Source: Akkermansia muciniphila
Lineage (GTDB): Bacteria; Verrucomicrobiota; Verrucomicrobiia; Limisphaerales; SXTU01
DNA: 64,000 nucleotides
Reading direction: 5' to 3'
Assembly (NCBI GenBank): GCA_945874145.1
Contig: CAMCFN010000001.1
Span: 1-64,000, forward strand
Positions within the stretch are counted from its first letter, which is position 1. Every line of letters starts with the position of its first letter. Both the position numbers and the translations under genes were made by a program. Shown piece after piece: positions 39,161-47,297 of this stretch. The notes beneath the pieces were generated by a model, which worked only from the letters and a program-made list of their open reading frames with translations, made no database searches and was not told the DNA's origin.

Positions 39161-40660
39161 ATGAACCTACTGCTGATCCTCTGCGCCATCTTTGCAGCGA
39201 TACGGCTGGCGGCCGCCCCAGCCACCGGATCGCGCCCGCCCAATGTCATTTTCATCATCGCGGATGATCTCGGCTACGGCGACCTCGGCTGCTATGGCCA
39301 GAAGTTTATCCGCACCCCCAACCTCGATCGCATGGCGGCGGAGGGCATGCGCTTCACGCAGCATTACTCGGGCAATGCGGTGTGCGCCCCGTCCCGTTGC
39401 GTGTTGATGACCGGCAAGCATCCGGGCCACGCTTTTGTGCGGGACAACCGCCAGTTCAAGCCGGGTGAGGAGGGACAGCAACCCATCCCGGCCGACACGG
39501 TGACGCTGGCCCGACTTTTCCAGCAACGCGGTTATCCCACGGGGGGCTTCGGCAAGTGGGGGTTGGGCGGGCCGGGCTCGACGGGCGAACCGCTGAAGCA
39601 AGGTTTCACGCGCTGGTATGGCTACAACTGCCAAGCGGTCGCACACAATTTTTATCCGACCTACCTGTGGGACAACGACCGGCAGGTGCCGCTGAACAAT
39701 CCAAAATTCTCTGCTCACGACACTTTCAAAACCGGCGAAGACCCGGCGGATCCGAAGTCCTACGCCCGGTTTCAGGGCAAAGATTACGCGCCCGACCTGA
39801 TCGCCGAACAGGCACGGGCGTTTATCCAGACGAACAAGGAACAGCCATTCTTTTGCTTCGTGCCGACGACCGTGCCGCACCTCGCCTTGCAAGTGCCGGA
39901 CGCCTCGCTCGCAGAGTATCTCGGCAAGTTTCCCGACCCGCCCTACGCCGGCGGCAAAGGCTATCTCCCGCACTTCAAGCCCCGCGCTGCCTATGCGGCG
40001 ATGATCACGCGCATGGACAAGGAAATCGGGCGCATGATGGCCCTCGTGAAGGAGCTTGGCCTCGACGACAAAACCATCTGGGTGTTCACCTCGGACAACG
40101 GCCCGCTGCATGGCCGGCATGAGGGCCTGGCCGGCACGGACGCGACGTTCTTCAACTCCAGCGGCGGCCTGCGGGATGGCAAAGGGATGCTGTTTGAAGG
40201 TGGCTTCCGAGTTCCGGGTATCGTGCGCTGGCCGGGCAAGGTTGCACCCGGCCAGACCAGTGACCGGGTGACGGGCTTCGAGGACTGGATGCCGACGTTG
40301 CAGGAACTCACCGGGGGTAAGGCCGTCAAAGACAGCGATGGCATCAGCTTCGCCCCCACGTTGCTGGGGCAGAAGCAGCCGGAACGCTCTTTTCTTTACC
40401 GCGAATTCCCCGGCTACGGTGGGCAGCAATGCGTGCGCCTCGGCGATTGGAAGGGCCTTCGCCAAAACCTCAAGCCCGGGCCGGCGGCGAAGAAAGCTCC
40501 AGATTTCAGCATCCAGCTCTTCAATTTGCGCGACGACCCAGCGGAAACCTCGAACGTTGCCGCCCAGCACCCCGACGTCGTTGCCAGAATAGGCGACCTC
40601 ATGCGAGCCCAGCATGTGGCCTCGGCGGAGTTCCCCTTCCCGGCGTTGGACCAGCGGTAA
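39161..40660 (+). CDS. Exported sulfatase (arylsulfatase family)
   Basis: Protein of 499 residues with a signal peptide (MNLLLILCAIFAAIRLAAA). Sulfatase motifs are complete: metal ligands D35/D36 in IIADDLGYGD, the formylglycine site C75 in CAPSR followed by TGKHPG, and VFTSDNGP for the second metal-ligand pair. Maturation needs a formylglycine-generating enzyme, not seen in the window. It is of the type with the AGYPTGGFGKWGLG-like lid (here GYPTGGFGKWGLGGPG). The probable role is desulfation of environmental polysaccharides. It stands alone. Confidence 0.95.
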   Translation: MNLLLILCAIFAAIRLAAAPATGSRPPNVIFIIADDLGYGDLGCYGQKFIRTPNLDRMAAEGMRFTQHYSGNAVCAPSRCVLMTGKHPGHAFVRDNRQFKPGEEGQQPIPADTVTLARLFQQRGYPTGGFGKWGLGGPGSTGEPLKQGFTRWYGYNCQAVAHNFYPTYLWDNDRQVPLNNPKFSAHDTFKTGEDPADPKSYARFQGKDYAPDLIAEQARAFIQTNKEQPFFCFVPTTVPHLALQVPDASLAEYLGKFPDPPYAGGKGYLPHFKPRAAYAAMITRMDKEIGRMMALVKELGLDDKTIWVFTSDNGPLHGRHEGLAGTDATFFNSSGGLRDGKGMLFEGGFRVPGIVRWPGKVAPGQTSDRVTGFEDWMPTLQELTGGKAVKDSDGISFAPTLLGQKQPERSFLYREFPGYGGQQCVRLGDWKGLRQNLKPGPAAKKAPDFSIQLFNLRDDPAETSNVAAQHPDVVARIGDLMRAQHVASAEFPFPALDQR

Positions 40661-40787
40661 ACAGTTGGGTGTTCCGCCTCGGCGCTTCGGTGGGACGCAA
40701 AATTTGATTTCCTTTCCCCGGCGCGAACCTACTGTGCCCGCTTGTTCGTCGCGCTCCGTCGCGCTTAACCCCAACCGGAACTGAACT

Positions 40788-41753
40788 ATGCCACTGACAC
40801 ACACCAACGACCTGTTCGCCAAAGCCCTGAAGGGCAAATACGCCCTCGGCGCATTCAACGTGAACAACATGGAGTTCATCCAAGCCATCGTCGAGGCGGC
40901 CGAGGAGGAGAAGGCTCCGCTGATGCTCCAAATCTCCAAGGGCGCGCGCGATTACGCCAACCCCGTCTATCTCAAGAAACTCATTGAGGCAGCCGTCAGC
41001 CTCAGCACCATTCCCATCGCCGTCCACCTCGACCACGGCGACAGCTTTGAATTGTGCAAGCAGTGCATTGATGAAGGTTTCACCAGCGTGATGATCGACG
41101 CCTCGCACGATCCGTTCGAGAAAAACGTGGAGGTCTGCCGCAAGGTCGTGGACTACGCACACAAGTATAACTGCGTGGTGGAAGGCGAACTCGGCATGCT
41201 CGTCGGAGCCCAGCACGACGACGGCGAAGAGGGCGGGGCCTACAGCAAGGGTGGCTGCTACACCCACCCGCAGGAAGCGGTGGACTTCGTGAAGCAATCC
41301 GGCGTGGACTCGCTGGCCGTGGCCATCGGCAACAGCCACGGGGCCTACAAGTTCAAGGGCGAGCAGCATCTGGATCTCGAACGCCTCAAAGCCATCAAAA
41401 AGGCCCTCATGGAAGCCGGTTTGGGTGATTACCCCCTCGTGCTCCACGGGGCCAGCTCGGTCCCGAAGGACTTGGCGAAGAAGATCAACCAGTATGGCGG
41501 CGCGATGGGTGAGGATACCGCCGGCGTGCCCGAGGCCGACATTGAGATTGCCCGCCGCACTGGCTGCACGAAGGTCAACATTGATACCGACCTGCGCTTG
41601 GCAATGACGGCCGCCATCCGCGAGGTCTTTGCCACGAAGCCGAAGGAATTTGATCCGCGCAAGTATCTCGGACCCGCGCGCAAGGCGGTGAAGGAACTCG
41701 TGCGGCACAAGTTGCGCAACGTCCTTTGTTGCTCCGGTCAGGCCTTCAATTGA
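40788..41753 (+). CDS. fba: Class II fructose-bisphosphate aldolase
   Basis: Glycolytic/gluconeogenic enzyme that cleaves fructose 1,6-bisphosphate; zinc-dependent. The 321 residues show AFNVNNME at the start, HLDHGDSFE with the zinc His pair, EGELGMLVGAQHDD (Glu and His ligands), GNSHGAYK and LHGASSVPKD for the phosphate site, and KVNIDTDLRLA near the C-terminus. A tagatose-bisphosphate aldolase cannot be excluded by motif alone but the length and wording favour Fba. A strong terminator follows 35 bases later. Confidence 0.95.
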   Translation: MPLTHTNDLFAKALKGKYALGAFNVNNMEFIQAIVEAAEEEKAPLMLQISKGARDYANPVYLKKLIEAAVSLSTIPIAVHLDHGDSFELCKQCIDEGFTSVMIDASHDPFEKNVEVCRKVVDYAHKYNCVVEGELGMLVGAQHDDGEEGGAYSKGGCYTHPQEAVDFVKQSGVDSLAVAIGNSHGAYKFKGEQHLDLERLKAIKKALMEAGLGDYPLVLHGASSVPKDLAKKINQYGGAMGEDTAGVPEADIEIARRTGCTKVNIDTDLRLAMTAAIREVFATKPKEFDPRKYLGPARKAVKELVRHKLRNVLCCSGQAFN

Positions 41754-41787
41754 ACGGTCAGTTCGTTCCCTGAGACTTGGGAAACAA

Positions 41788-41819
41788 AAAGCGCCGCTGG
41801 AGAAATCCAGCGGCGCTTT
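41788..41819 (+). terminator. Intrinsic terminator of fba
   Basis: Perfect 14-base stem AAAGCGCCGCTGGA with its complement around a GAAA tetraloop, followed by GCTTTG. The A-run on the 5' side makes it partly bidirectional. Confidence 0.9.
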
Positions 41820-41846
41820 GCTTTGCGGTCATAGGCCGCAGACAAC

Positions 41847-42020
41847 AAAAAACCGGGGCTAGTAACCTGAGGAAGGTCTTCTAGCCCCGGGGAGTTTTCA
41901 GAAACAGCACACAGTAGGCTTATGGGGAACTCGGAAGGAGCTGTGCTCACTCCAACCGAAATCTATGTCGCTTACAAAAGAACTTGCAGCGTTTTCTAAA
42001 ACCGTTGCTGCCTACGAAAG
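41847..42020 (-). ncRNA. Candidate small RNA with own promoter and terminator
   Basis: Minus-strand unit in a 354-base gap. A perfect TTGACA lies at 42051-42046, with a weak -10 (CATGTA or ATGTAT, 18-19 base spacer) near 42027-42021. It ends in a stem CTAGCCCCGG/CCGGGGCTAG (41890-41881 with 41862-41853, loop of 18) followed by six T (41852-41847). Inside, GTAGGC (42015-42010) can pair with GCCTAC (41919-41914) to close a domain of about 100 bases, or GCAGC (42011-42007) with GCTGC (41990-41986) in a competing hairpin. No protein frame is credible. I could not match it to 6S, SRP, RNase P or tmRNA. It may instead be the long 3' end of the zinc-ribbon gene upstream. Confidence 0.4.
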
Positions 42021-42107
42021 ATACATGACCATACCGCGCCCCACGTGTCAACCTTTGCCCAAAGTTATTACGGACACTGTTGTCTGGAATAAGTTACCAG
42101 CCTTCCG

Positions 42108-42404
42108 CTAATCACCAAACAATCGCTTCAATTCATCCCGCGCCGTGGACTCGCGCGGCTGGTTCAGGTTGGGGGCGGTGAACTTCCGCTTGGCGAACTC
42201 GAAATACTCGCAAAAGTTTCCTTGGTCTTTGTCGAGGACCGGGTCCGCCCGGCGGTCGCGGCACTGATAGGCGGCGGTCCGCTCGTAGCTGGTGCAGTTC
42301 AGGCACGCCCGCAGATCCGCCCGGCATTGTGCACAGGTCTCGCCCCGCCCGGGATTCACCGTCAGCGTCCATTCGCAGCCGCACTTCCAACAGTGTCGTG
42401 TCAT
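42108..42404 (-). CDS. Small Cys-rich (zinc-ribbon) protein
   Basis: Protein of 98 residues starting at ATG 42404 (MTRHCWKCG). Cysteines are arranged as CWKCGC, then CAQC, then CLNC, then C-R-D-R and C-E-Y-F, enough for two metal sites. Near the C-terminus the segment NFCEYFEFAKRKF resembles small bacterial proteins of unknown function with this tail. No membrane segment. It is divergent from the uracil-DNA glycosylase and may share a promoter region with it. Confidence 0.75.
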   Translation of the reverse strand: MTRHCWKCGCEWTLTVNPGRGETCAQCRADLRACLNCTSYERTAAYQCRDRRADPVLDKDQGNFCEYFEFAKRKFTAPNLNQPRESTARDELKRLFGD

Positions 42405-42428
42405 CACGGAAAAGCTAGGGGTCCAATT

Positions 42429-42502
42429 CAAACTTCAAAGTCCAAAGTGCGCGGCTGCTAGCCCAAGCTCCGGACTCCCCAGACTTTGAACCTTGAACTT
42501 TG
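42429..42502. repeat. CAAACTTCAAAG-type inverted repeat upstream of udg
   Basis: Twenty-base arms at 42429-42448 and 42483-42502 match as inverted copies at 17 of 20 positions; each is made of CAAAG-like words. It lies between the divergent zinc-ribbon and udg genes, ending 25 bases before the udg start. Confidence 0.6.
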
Positions 42503-42527
42503 CGCGCCAACCTCGAACCCTTTGGGC

Positions 42528-43490
42528 ATGTCCGCTTACGTGCAGTTGCTCGACGCTGTCATCAAGGACTTGGAGGATCGCAAGGCTGTCGGGGAGCGGT
42601 GCGTGGTGCTGGCACCCGAAACCTTGAACGTGCTGTCTGCGCCGCTCGCGCTCAGCCGCACTCACGCGGCGATTCAACCACGCCCAACAGCCATTCCTGC
42701 CCGCCCCGCCCCCGTCGCTGCGCCAGTCCGGACGGCAGCCGCACCTCTTGCCCCCGCGCCCCGTGCCGGCGACTTGCAGTCGCCGCCCGAGGCCAAGTCC
42801 GCAAACCCACCGGCACCCAGGCCACGGTCGGCGAATTTATCCCCCGCTGACAAAGCCAGTGCCTTGGCTGAACTTCGCAACCGTGCCCTTGCCTGCGAGC
42901 AATGTCCGCACCTTTTCACTTCGCGGAAATCCGTGGTCTTCGGCGTGGGCGACCTCAACGCCCAGCTCATGTTCGTCGGCGAAGCCCCGGGCGCGGATGA
43001 GGACAAACAGGGCGAGCCGTTCGTGGGCGCGGCAGGCCAGCTCCTCACGAAAATCATCACTGCGATGAGCCAAACCCGGCAGACCGTTTACATCGCCAAT
43101 GTTTTGAAGTGTCGGCCCGACACCCAGCCGAGCGAGCGGGGCAACCGCAAGCCGCGCCCGGGCGAGATGGCCACCTGCCTGCCGTATCTGCTGGAGCAGA
43201 TTCAGCTCATCCAGCCGCGCGTCATCGTCGCGCTCGGCGGCACGGCGGTGGAAGGCCTCTTCGGCATTGCCGAGGCCCGCATCACACGTCAGCGCGGAAA
43301 CTGGATGGACTTTCGTGGCACTCCGGTGATGCCCACCTTCCATCCCAGCTACGTGTTGCGAAGAGAAGCGGAAGAGGCCGACAACGGCCGCGCCACCAAG
43401 CGCCAAGTCTGGGAAGATATGCTGCAAGTCATGGAACGGCTGCAAATGCCCATCAGCGAGAAGCAGCGCGGGTTTTTTCTGAAGGGGTGA
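42528..43490 (+). CDS. Uracil-DNA glycosylase, family 4 (4Fe-4S type)
   Basis: Excises uracil from DNA. The 320 residues start at ATG 42528. Residues 1-45 form a helical lead, about 46-108 an Ala/Pro-rich linker, then the catalytic domain: the FeS cysteines C123, C126, C195 and C217, motif GEAPGADED (151-159), [12 protein letters not shown], and HPSY (272-275). The linker contains copy B of the DLQSP palindromic repeat (42760-42785, residues about 78-86), read in frame. The stop codon is immediately followed by an inverted-repeat element (43490-43624). Confidence 0.93.
   Translation: MSAYVQLLDAVIKDLEDRKAVGERCVVLAPETLNVLSAPLALSRTHAAIQPRPTAIPARPAPVAAPVRTAAAPLAPAPRAGDLQSPPEAKSANPPAPRPRSANLSPADKASALAELRNRALACEQCPHLFTSRKSVVFGVGDLNAQLMFVGEAPGADEDKQGEPFVGAAGQLLTKIITAMSQTRQTVYIANVLKCRPDTQPSERGNRKPRPGEMATCLPYLLEQIQLIQPRVIVALGGTAVEGLFGIAEARITRQRGNWMDFRGTPVMPTFHPSYVLRREAEEADNGRATKRQVWEDMLQVMERLQMPISEKQRGFFLKG
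42760..42785 (+). repeat. DLQSP palindromic repeat, copy B
   Basis: All 26 bases are identical to copy A (3314-3339), with the core at 42767-42785. In frame in the Pro/Ala linker of uracil-DNA glycosylase, read as RAGDLQSP. Confidence 0.88.
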
Positions 43491-43624
43491 ACCACGAATG
43501 GCCAACAATGCACACTAATGAAGCGCCGAAAATGGCTGCCGTCCGGCTTGCCGGAACCAAGCCGCTTGCGGACCCGCCTGCGTGCGCCGTGTTGATTTGT
43601 GTTCATTCGTGTCCATTCGTGGTT
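43490..43624. repeat. Inverted-repeat element with CACGAAT-type arms, second copy
   Basis: Arms 43490-43522 and 43592-43624 (33 bases) match as inverted copies at 27 of 33 positions and share the word AACCACGAATG with the element at 5681-5837. It runs from the last base of the udg stop codon to the first base of the next start codon, so it is the entire gene junction. Its interior also holds the small hairpin CCGGCTTGCCGG near 43548. Confidence 0.75.
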
Positions 43625-45321
43625 TGAAAAAGCCCGTCAAAATCGGCCTGTGGCTCCTCGGCTTCGCCGTGCTGGGGCTGCTGGGCTTGTGGCTGGAGCA
43701 CGAGCGGGCCAAGGCGCGACTGGCGGCGTTCAAGGCGCAACTCATCGCCAAGGGTGAGAAGCTCGCCATCGCGGACCACGTGCCGAAACTTCCGCCCGCA
43801 CTCTCGAATGCCGCGCCGGACTTCATCGCCGCTGCCGGCCGACTCACGGAGCTGAAGCCCGAACTTCAGCCGCAGCGGATGCGGCTTGTCGCACCGGGGA
43901 AGGCGCGGATGACATGGCAGCAGGTTGAGCTGCCCACCGAGAAGGAGCCGGACCTGTGGCCTTTCATCACGGCGCATGTGGAGGACAACCGCCTCCTGCT
44001 CGCCGAGATGGCCGCCGCGCTGGAGCGGCCGGAGATGGTGTTCAGTCTGGATTACTCGAAAGGGTTCAATCTGCTGCTGCCGCATCTGGCCAAGTTGAAG
44101 CAATCGGCGGTGGTCTTTGCCAATGCGACGTTAGTGGATTTGCGTGCCGACCAGCGCGCCAGCGCCTTTAAGAACCTGCTGGCTGGCGCGCGACTGACCC
44201 GCTTGCAGGAGGAGCCGTTGCTCATTTCCCAACTGGTGAGGATCGCATGTGGGCACATCGCGGCCCAAGCCACTTGGGAGGCTCTCCAGTTTCCCGGCTG
44301 GCAGGATGGCCAGTTGCTTGCCCTGCAAACGGAGTGGCAGGCGTGGGACTTGAAACGCGGCTGGCTCGCCTCGGCCAACATGGAGCGGGCCTACGGCTCG
44401 GACAGCTTCGCGCAGTGCAGGGGAAATCCGGCCATGTTCTCAATGCTGGACTGGAGCGGTAGCGGGCCGGGGCCAAGCGGCAAGTCCTTCTTCGCCGAGC
44501 TGTGGGATGATCCCGAAGAAGCCGCCAGACGCGCGCTCCATTTCACCGTCATGATGGGGTGGACGCTCTGGTTCTCCCACGACGACGAGCGCTGGACACT
44601 GGAGCACCATCAAATCTGGCTCGACGGCGCGCGGCAGGGGCTCAAGGCGGATGCTTTCGCCCCCGCCCAAAACCGAACCGTCGCCGCCTCGAAGCCATTT
44701 GAAACGCCGCCAATGACCATGGTGTTATCCCGCATGGCGTTGCCCGAGTTGAATCGATCTCATCAAAAGTTTGCCAGCTTTGAAACCATCCGCCGCCTGA
44801 CCATCACCGCCATCGCGCTGCACCGGCACCGGTTGAAGCACGGGAAGTTTCCGGAGTCGCTCGGCGCGCTGGTGCCGGAGTTCCTGGCCGAAGTGCCGCG
44901 TGATTTCATGGACGGCCAGCCGCTGCGCTACCAGCTCCAGCCGGACGGCCAGTTTCGCCTCTGGTCCGTGGGCGAGGATTTCAAGGACGACGGCGGCGAC
45001 CCAACGCCCGTGGGCGTGGTTAGCTCCACGGAACCGTATCAGTGGCTCAAAACCCGCGACTGGGTCTGGCCCCTGCCCGCCACCGAGGCGGAGGTCGCCG
45101 CTTACCACGCCGAACTGGCCGCCAAACGCGCCTTCGCCCTGCCCAAGCCGGCACCGTGTTCCAGTGCGTGTAAAGCGTGCGCACGTCGCGGGCGTTCACG
45201 CGGTAGATCAGCCCCACCATCGTCCGCTTCTGCCCGCCGATGTCCACGGCCACCTCGATTTCAAAGGTCGCGCTGCGCACCGCGAAACGTTGCGCGAAGG
45301 CTTGCGCCGCCTGCGGGTTGA
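43624..45321 (+). CDS. Uncharacterised membrane-anchored protein with GspG-like C-terminal motif; 3' end apparently altered
   Basis: Protein with one N-terminal membrane helix (about 5-24, IGLWLLGFAVLGLLGLWL), a long helical middle part, and a segment IALHRHRLKHGKFPESLGAL...PLRYQL...FRLWSVG that is widespread in Verrucomicrobiota and echoes the C-terminus of major pseudopilins. The start is probably TTG 43624; the frame also opens at GTG 43582, but that stretch is the arm of a repeat. Sequence is coherent to about 45147 (AELAAKRAFALPK). The last 57 codons, rich in Arg/Pro/Ser, are antisense to gspK and look like read-through after loss of the native stop. Function unknown. Confidence 0.7.
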   Translation: MKKPVKIGLWLLGFAVLGLLGLWLEHERAKARLAAFKAQLIAKGEKLAIADHVPKLPPALSNAAPDFIAAAGRLTELKPELQPQRMRLVAPGKARMTWQQVELPTEKEPDLWPFITAHVEDNRLLLAEMAAALERPEMVFSLDYSKGFNLLLPHLAKLKQSAVVFANATLVDLRADQRASAFKNLLAGARLTRLQEEPLLISQLVRIACGHIAAQATWEALQFPGWQDGQLLALQTEWQAWDLKRGWLASANMERAYGSDSFAQCRGNPAMFSMLDWSGSGPGPSGKSFFAELWDDPEEAARRALHFTVMMGWTLWFSHDDERWTLEHHQIWLDGARQGLKADAFAPAQNRTVAASKPFETPPMTMVLSRMALPELNRSHQKFASFETIRRLTITAIALHRHRLKHGKFPESLGALVPEFLAEVPRDFMDGQPLRYQLQPDGQFRLWSVGEDFKDDGGDPTPVGVVSSTEPYQWLKTRDWVWPLPATEAEVAAYHAELAAKRAFALPKPAPCSSACKACARRGRSRGRSAPPSSASARRCPRPPRFQRSRCAPRNVARRLAPPAG

Positions 45322-46420
45322 TGCCGGAAACGCCGCCGAGTTCCCCCGGATTGCGGAAGGGCGTGTCGTCGTCCGTGCCCTCCTGCCCATCCAGCCCTGC
45401 GCGGCGGCTGACGATGGCCTGCGCCGTGGGGCCGTCCACGCCCAGCGCCACTTGCAGCACCAAGGCGGACGCGGTGTTGAGATTCACCGTGCGCGCAGAA
45501 GTGGTGGTGAACATGTCCCGCAACGCATTGGTGTAAATTGGGCCGGTGTATTTGTTCACGGCCAAGGCCCGGCCGGTCACGCTGCGCGGCACATCGATCT
45601 GGCTTAGGTCAGTGCCGTAAAACAAATCAGGGGGCACACCGCGAATGAGCATCAATTCGCTCAAGTCATCGAGCGGGCCGTTCTTCACCTGATACGGCGG
45701 GTCCAGACCGAGATAGTAATCGCCCTCCGCACCGCTGGGCCGGGTTTGGTTGTCGGGATCAATCCAATCGAGAATCGAGTCCGATACTTGTCCAGCCTCC
45801 ACGGGGTCCACGCCACAGGTCTTGAGGGCTTGGGCGAGGAGCACGGGGTCGGCGAGGTTGATGTTCAGCTTCCGTTCACAATCCGTGATCTTCACGTTGA
45901 AGGTGCCGGAGCCCAGCCGCACGTCCGTGAGCGAGACGCCCGCCAGCGCTTCGTTCGTGCCCATCGGGCCGCCAGCCCACTTCTGGTTCAAGGCGTCGTA
46001 AGGCTCGTTTGGGATGTTCATGCTCTGGCCGACGACGAACCGCGCCAGCTCAACGCCTGAACGGCCCAGCCATTCAAACTCCGGGTCGTGCGCGGCATTG
46101 CGCGCGAGCGTGGTCTCGACTTTCACCGAGTAGGCAAAGCCACCCGCCAGCACCGCCAGCACCACGACGACGAGCATCACGATGATCAGCGCCACGCCTG
46201 ATTGAGAGGAGGGGCGCTGCCAAATCGCGTTGCGCACCGGTGGCACTGCGCCACGCGCCTTCTCCCTTCGCGGAGCGAGGGGAGAGGGTGGCCGCAGGCC
46301 GGATGAGGGGTGCGGCCACCATCGCCGCTGGCGAAACCCCTCACCGCCGCCCAGCACACCAAGCAGCACGTCGAGCGGCGACTGCAAATCGCGGGCACGG
46401 GGCTGGAGGAGCAGTTGCAT
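45047..46420 (-). CDS. gspK: GspK-like minor pseudopilin
   Basis: Protein of 457 residues from ATG 46420. The leader of 75 residues, unusually long, ends SQSG before VALIIVMLVVVVLAVLAG, the pseudopilin helix. The GspK body follows: SGVELARF, DPDNQTRPSGAEGDYY, the KNGPLDDLSELMLIRGV block that is the best family marker, and VNLNTASALVLQ. The leader contains two repeats: copy D of the DLQSP palindrome (46376-46401) and a 62-base hairpin element (46258-46319). The family-like sequence ends at LYTHWN (45158); the remaining 36 codons are antisense to the convergent gene. Last gene of gspFHIJK. Confidence 0.88.
   Translation of the reverse strand: MQLLLQPRARDLQSPLDVLLGVLGGGEGFRQRRWWPHPSSGLRPPSPLAPRREKARGAVPPVRNAIWQRPSSQSGVALIIVMLVVVVLAVLAGGFAYSVKVETTLARNAAHDPEFEWLGRSGVELARFVVGQSMNIPNEPYDALNQKWAGGPMGTNEALAGVSLTDVRLGSGTFNVKITDCERKLNINLADPVLLAQALKTCGVDPVEAGQVSDSILDWIDPDNQTRPSGAEGDYYLGLDPPYQVKNGPLDDLSELMLIRGVPPDLFYGTDLSQIDVPRSVTGRALAVNKYTGPIYTNALRDMFTTTSARTVNLNTASALVLQVALGVDGPTAQAIVSRRAGLDGQEGTDDDTPFRNPGELGGVSGINPQAAQAFAQRFAVRSATFEIEVAVDIGGQKRTMVGLIYRVNARDVRTLYTHWNTVPAWAGRRRVWRPVRRGKRRPPPRWRAGARPSRGF
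46258..46319. repeat. Double hairpin repeat in the gspK leader
   Basis: Two inverted repeats in series: TCTCCC/GGGAGA (46261-46266 and 46280-46285) and a perfect 9-base pair GTGGCCGCA/TGCGGCCAC (46288-46296 and 46311-46319). The minus strand reads in frame as PHPSSGLRPPSPLAPRRE. Similar 'CCCTCATCC...CTCTCCC' elements are, to my memory, dispersed in many environmental genomes. Confidence 0.65.
46376..46401 (-). repeat. DLQSP palindromic repeat, copy D (degenerate)
   Basis: Matches copy A at 24 of 26 positions. The two changes break the outer part of one arm of the palindrome but keep the reading frame, giving RARDLQSP at residues 8-15 of the GspK leader. Confidence 0.75.
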
Positions 46421-46430
46421 GACAACGTGA

Positions 46431-47297
46431 TTACCGGAGCTTGATCGGGGTCGGGGTTGGGGCGCGCATGATCCCGGGCGGGTTGGCCCCTTGGTTCCCC
46501 TGCAATTCACGCGGCACGCCCTGGCCACCGGGGGAAATCACGCTGCTGACCAGGACGGCAGGCCTAGCTCCCGCTGCCGTCCCACTGCCGAAGCCCAGCG
46601 TGACGCGCATGAGCTTGGGCACTTGATTGGTCTGGAGCCATTCGACATCCCAGTCCGCCAAATTCGTGCTCCAGAATTCGACGCTGAAGATGCCGAGGTT
46701 CGGCGTGAGCGTGAGCGTGTAGGCTTCCTCGATGGGTGAGTTCGTGGGCGTGAGGATGGAGGACTGGCGCAGCAGCAAGGCCGGCGAGCCGCTGTTGGTC
46801 CCCGGCTGCACGGCGAAGGTGACGCGGCGCAACGGCTGGTTGGGGAACATCCCGCTGCCGGGAAAGTCCTCGGGCAGATGCGCGACGAAACTCAGGAGCG
46901 CAAACTTCTCGTCGGTCGTGTCCGCGATGAACGAATACAACCTCGGGTTGCCGGCGTAGAGCACGGCGGCGGCGAGTGATTGCTCCAGTGTTTGCCGCGC
47001 GATCCGCATCCGCTGGACTTCATCGGCGGCGGTGTTGCCGACCTTCGCGGCGCGCAGCACGGCGGTCCAACTGGAATAAATGGCCGTCACCACGCTGCCG
47101 AGGATGGCCACGGCGATGAGCACCTCGATGAGAGTGAAGGCGCGGCGCGCGGCCAGGCGCGGCGCGCGGCGTTCACGCCGCAGCAAGCTGGGCAGGAAAA
47201 GTGGGGTCGGGAGTCCATTGCCACCCGCACGTTTCTGCGTGTTCAAGGCTGCGCTCCAGGCCCTCAACGACCGAGCAACTTCAGAGTTCGCGATCAA
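46431..47297 (-). CDS. gspJ: GspJ-like minor pseudopilin
   Basis: Protein of 288 residues. I place the start at TTG 47297 because it overlaps the gspI stop as TTGA and has a perfect GGAGG five bases upstream; the open frame itself runs much further but only as antisense-type sequence within gspI. The leader of 53 residues ends AARRA before FTLIEVLIAVAILGSVVTAIYSSW. The body (DEVQRMRIARQTLEQSLAAAV, FVAHLPEDFPG, TLTPNLGIFSVEFW) fits GspJ. The leader holds the palindrome read as RRERRAP (47166-47181). Ala replaces the usual Gly at -1. Confidence 0.83.
   Translation of the reverse strand: MIANSEVARSLRAWSAALNTQKRAGGNGLPTPLFLPSLLRRERRAPRLAARRAFTLIEVLIAVAILGSVVTAIYSSWTAVLRAAKVGNTAADEVQRMRIARQTLEQSLAAAVLYAGNPRLYSFIADTTDEKFALLSFVAHLPEDFPGSGMFPNQPLRRVTFAVQPGTNSGSPALLLRQSSILTPTNSPIEEAYTLTLTPNLGIFSVEFWSTNLADWDVEWLQTNQVPKLMRVTLGFGSGTAAGARPAVLVSSVISPGGQGVPRELQGNQGANPPGIMRAPTPTPIKLR
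47166..47181. repeat. GCGGCGTGAACGCCGC palindrome, copy 2 (in gspJ leader)
   Basis: Exact reverse complement of the 16-base core at 18188-18203 (7-base arms, 2-base loop). On the minus strand it is in frame and read as RRERRAP, ending 27 bases before the codon of the processed Phe. Confidence 0.7.

Noticed and set aside
42429-42502. CAAAG-type inverted repeat considered as an operator for the divergent genes
   Set aside because: Arms are long, imperfect and built of tandem words like the dispersed elements elsewhere, so a regulator site is not the simplest reading.
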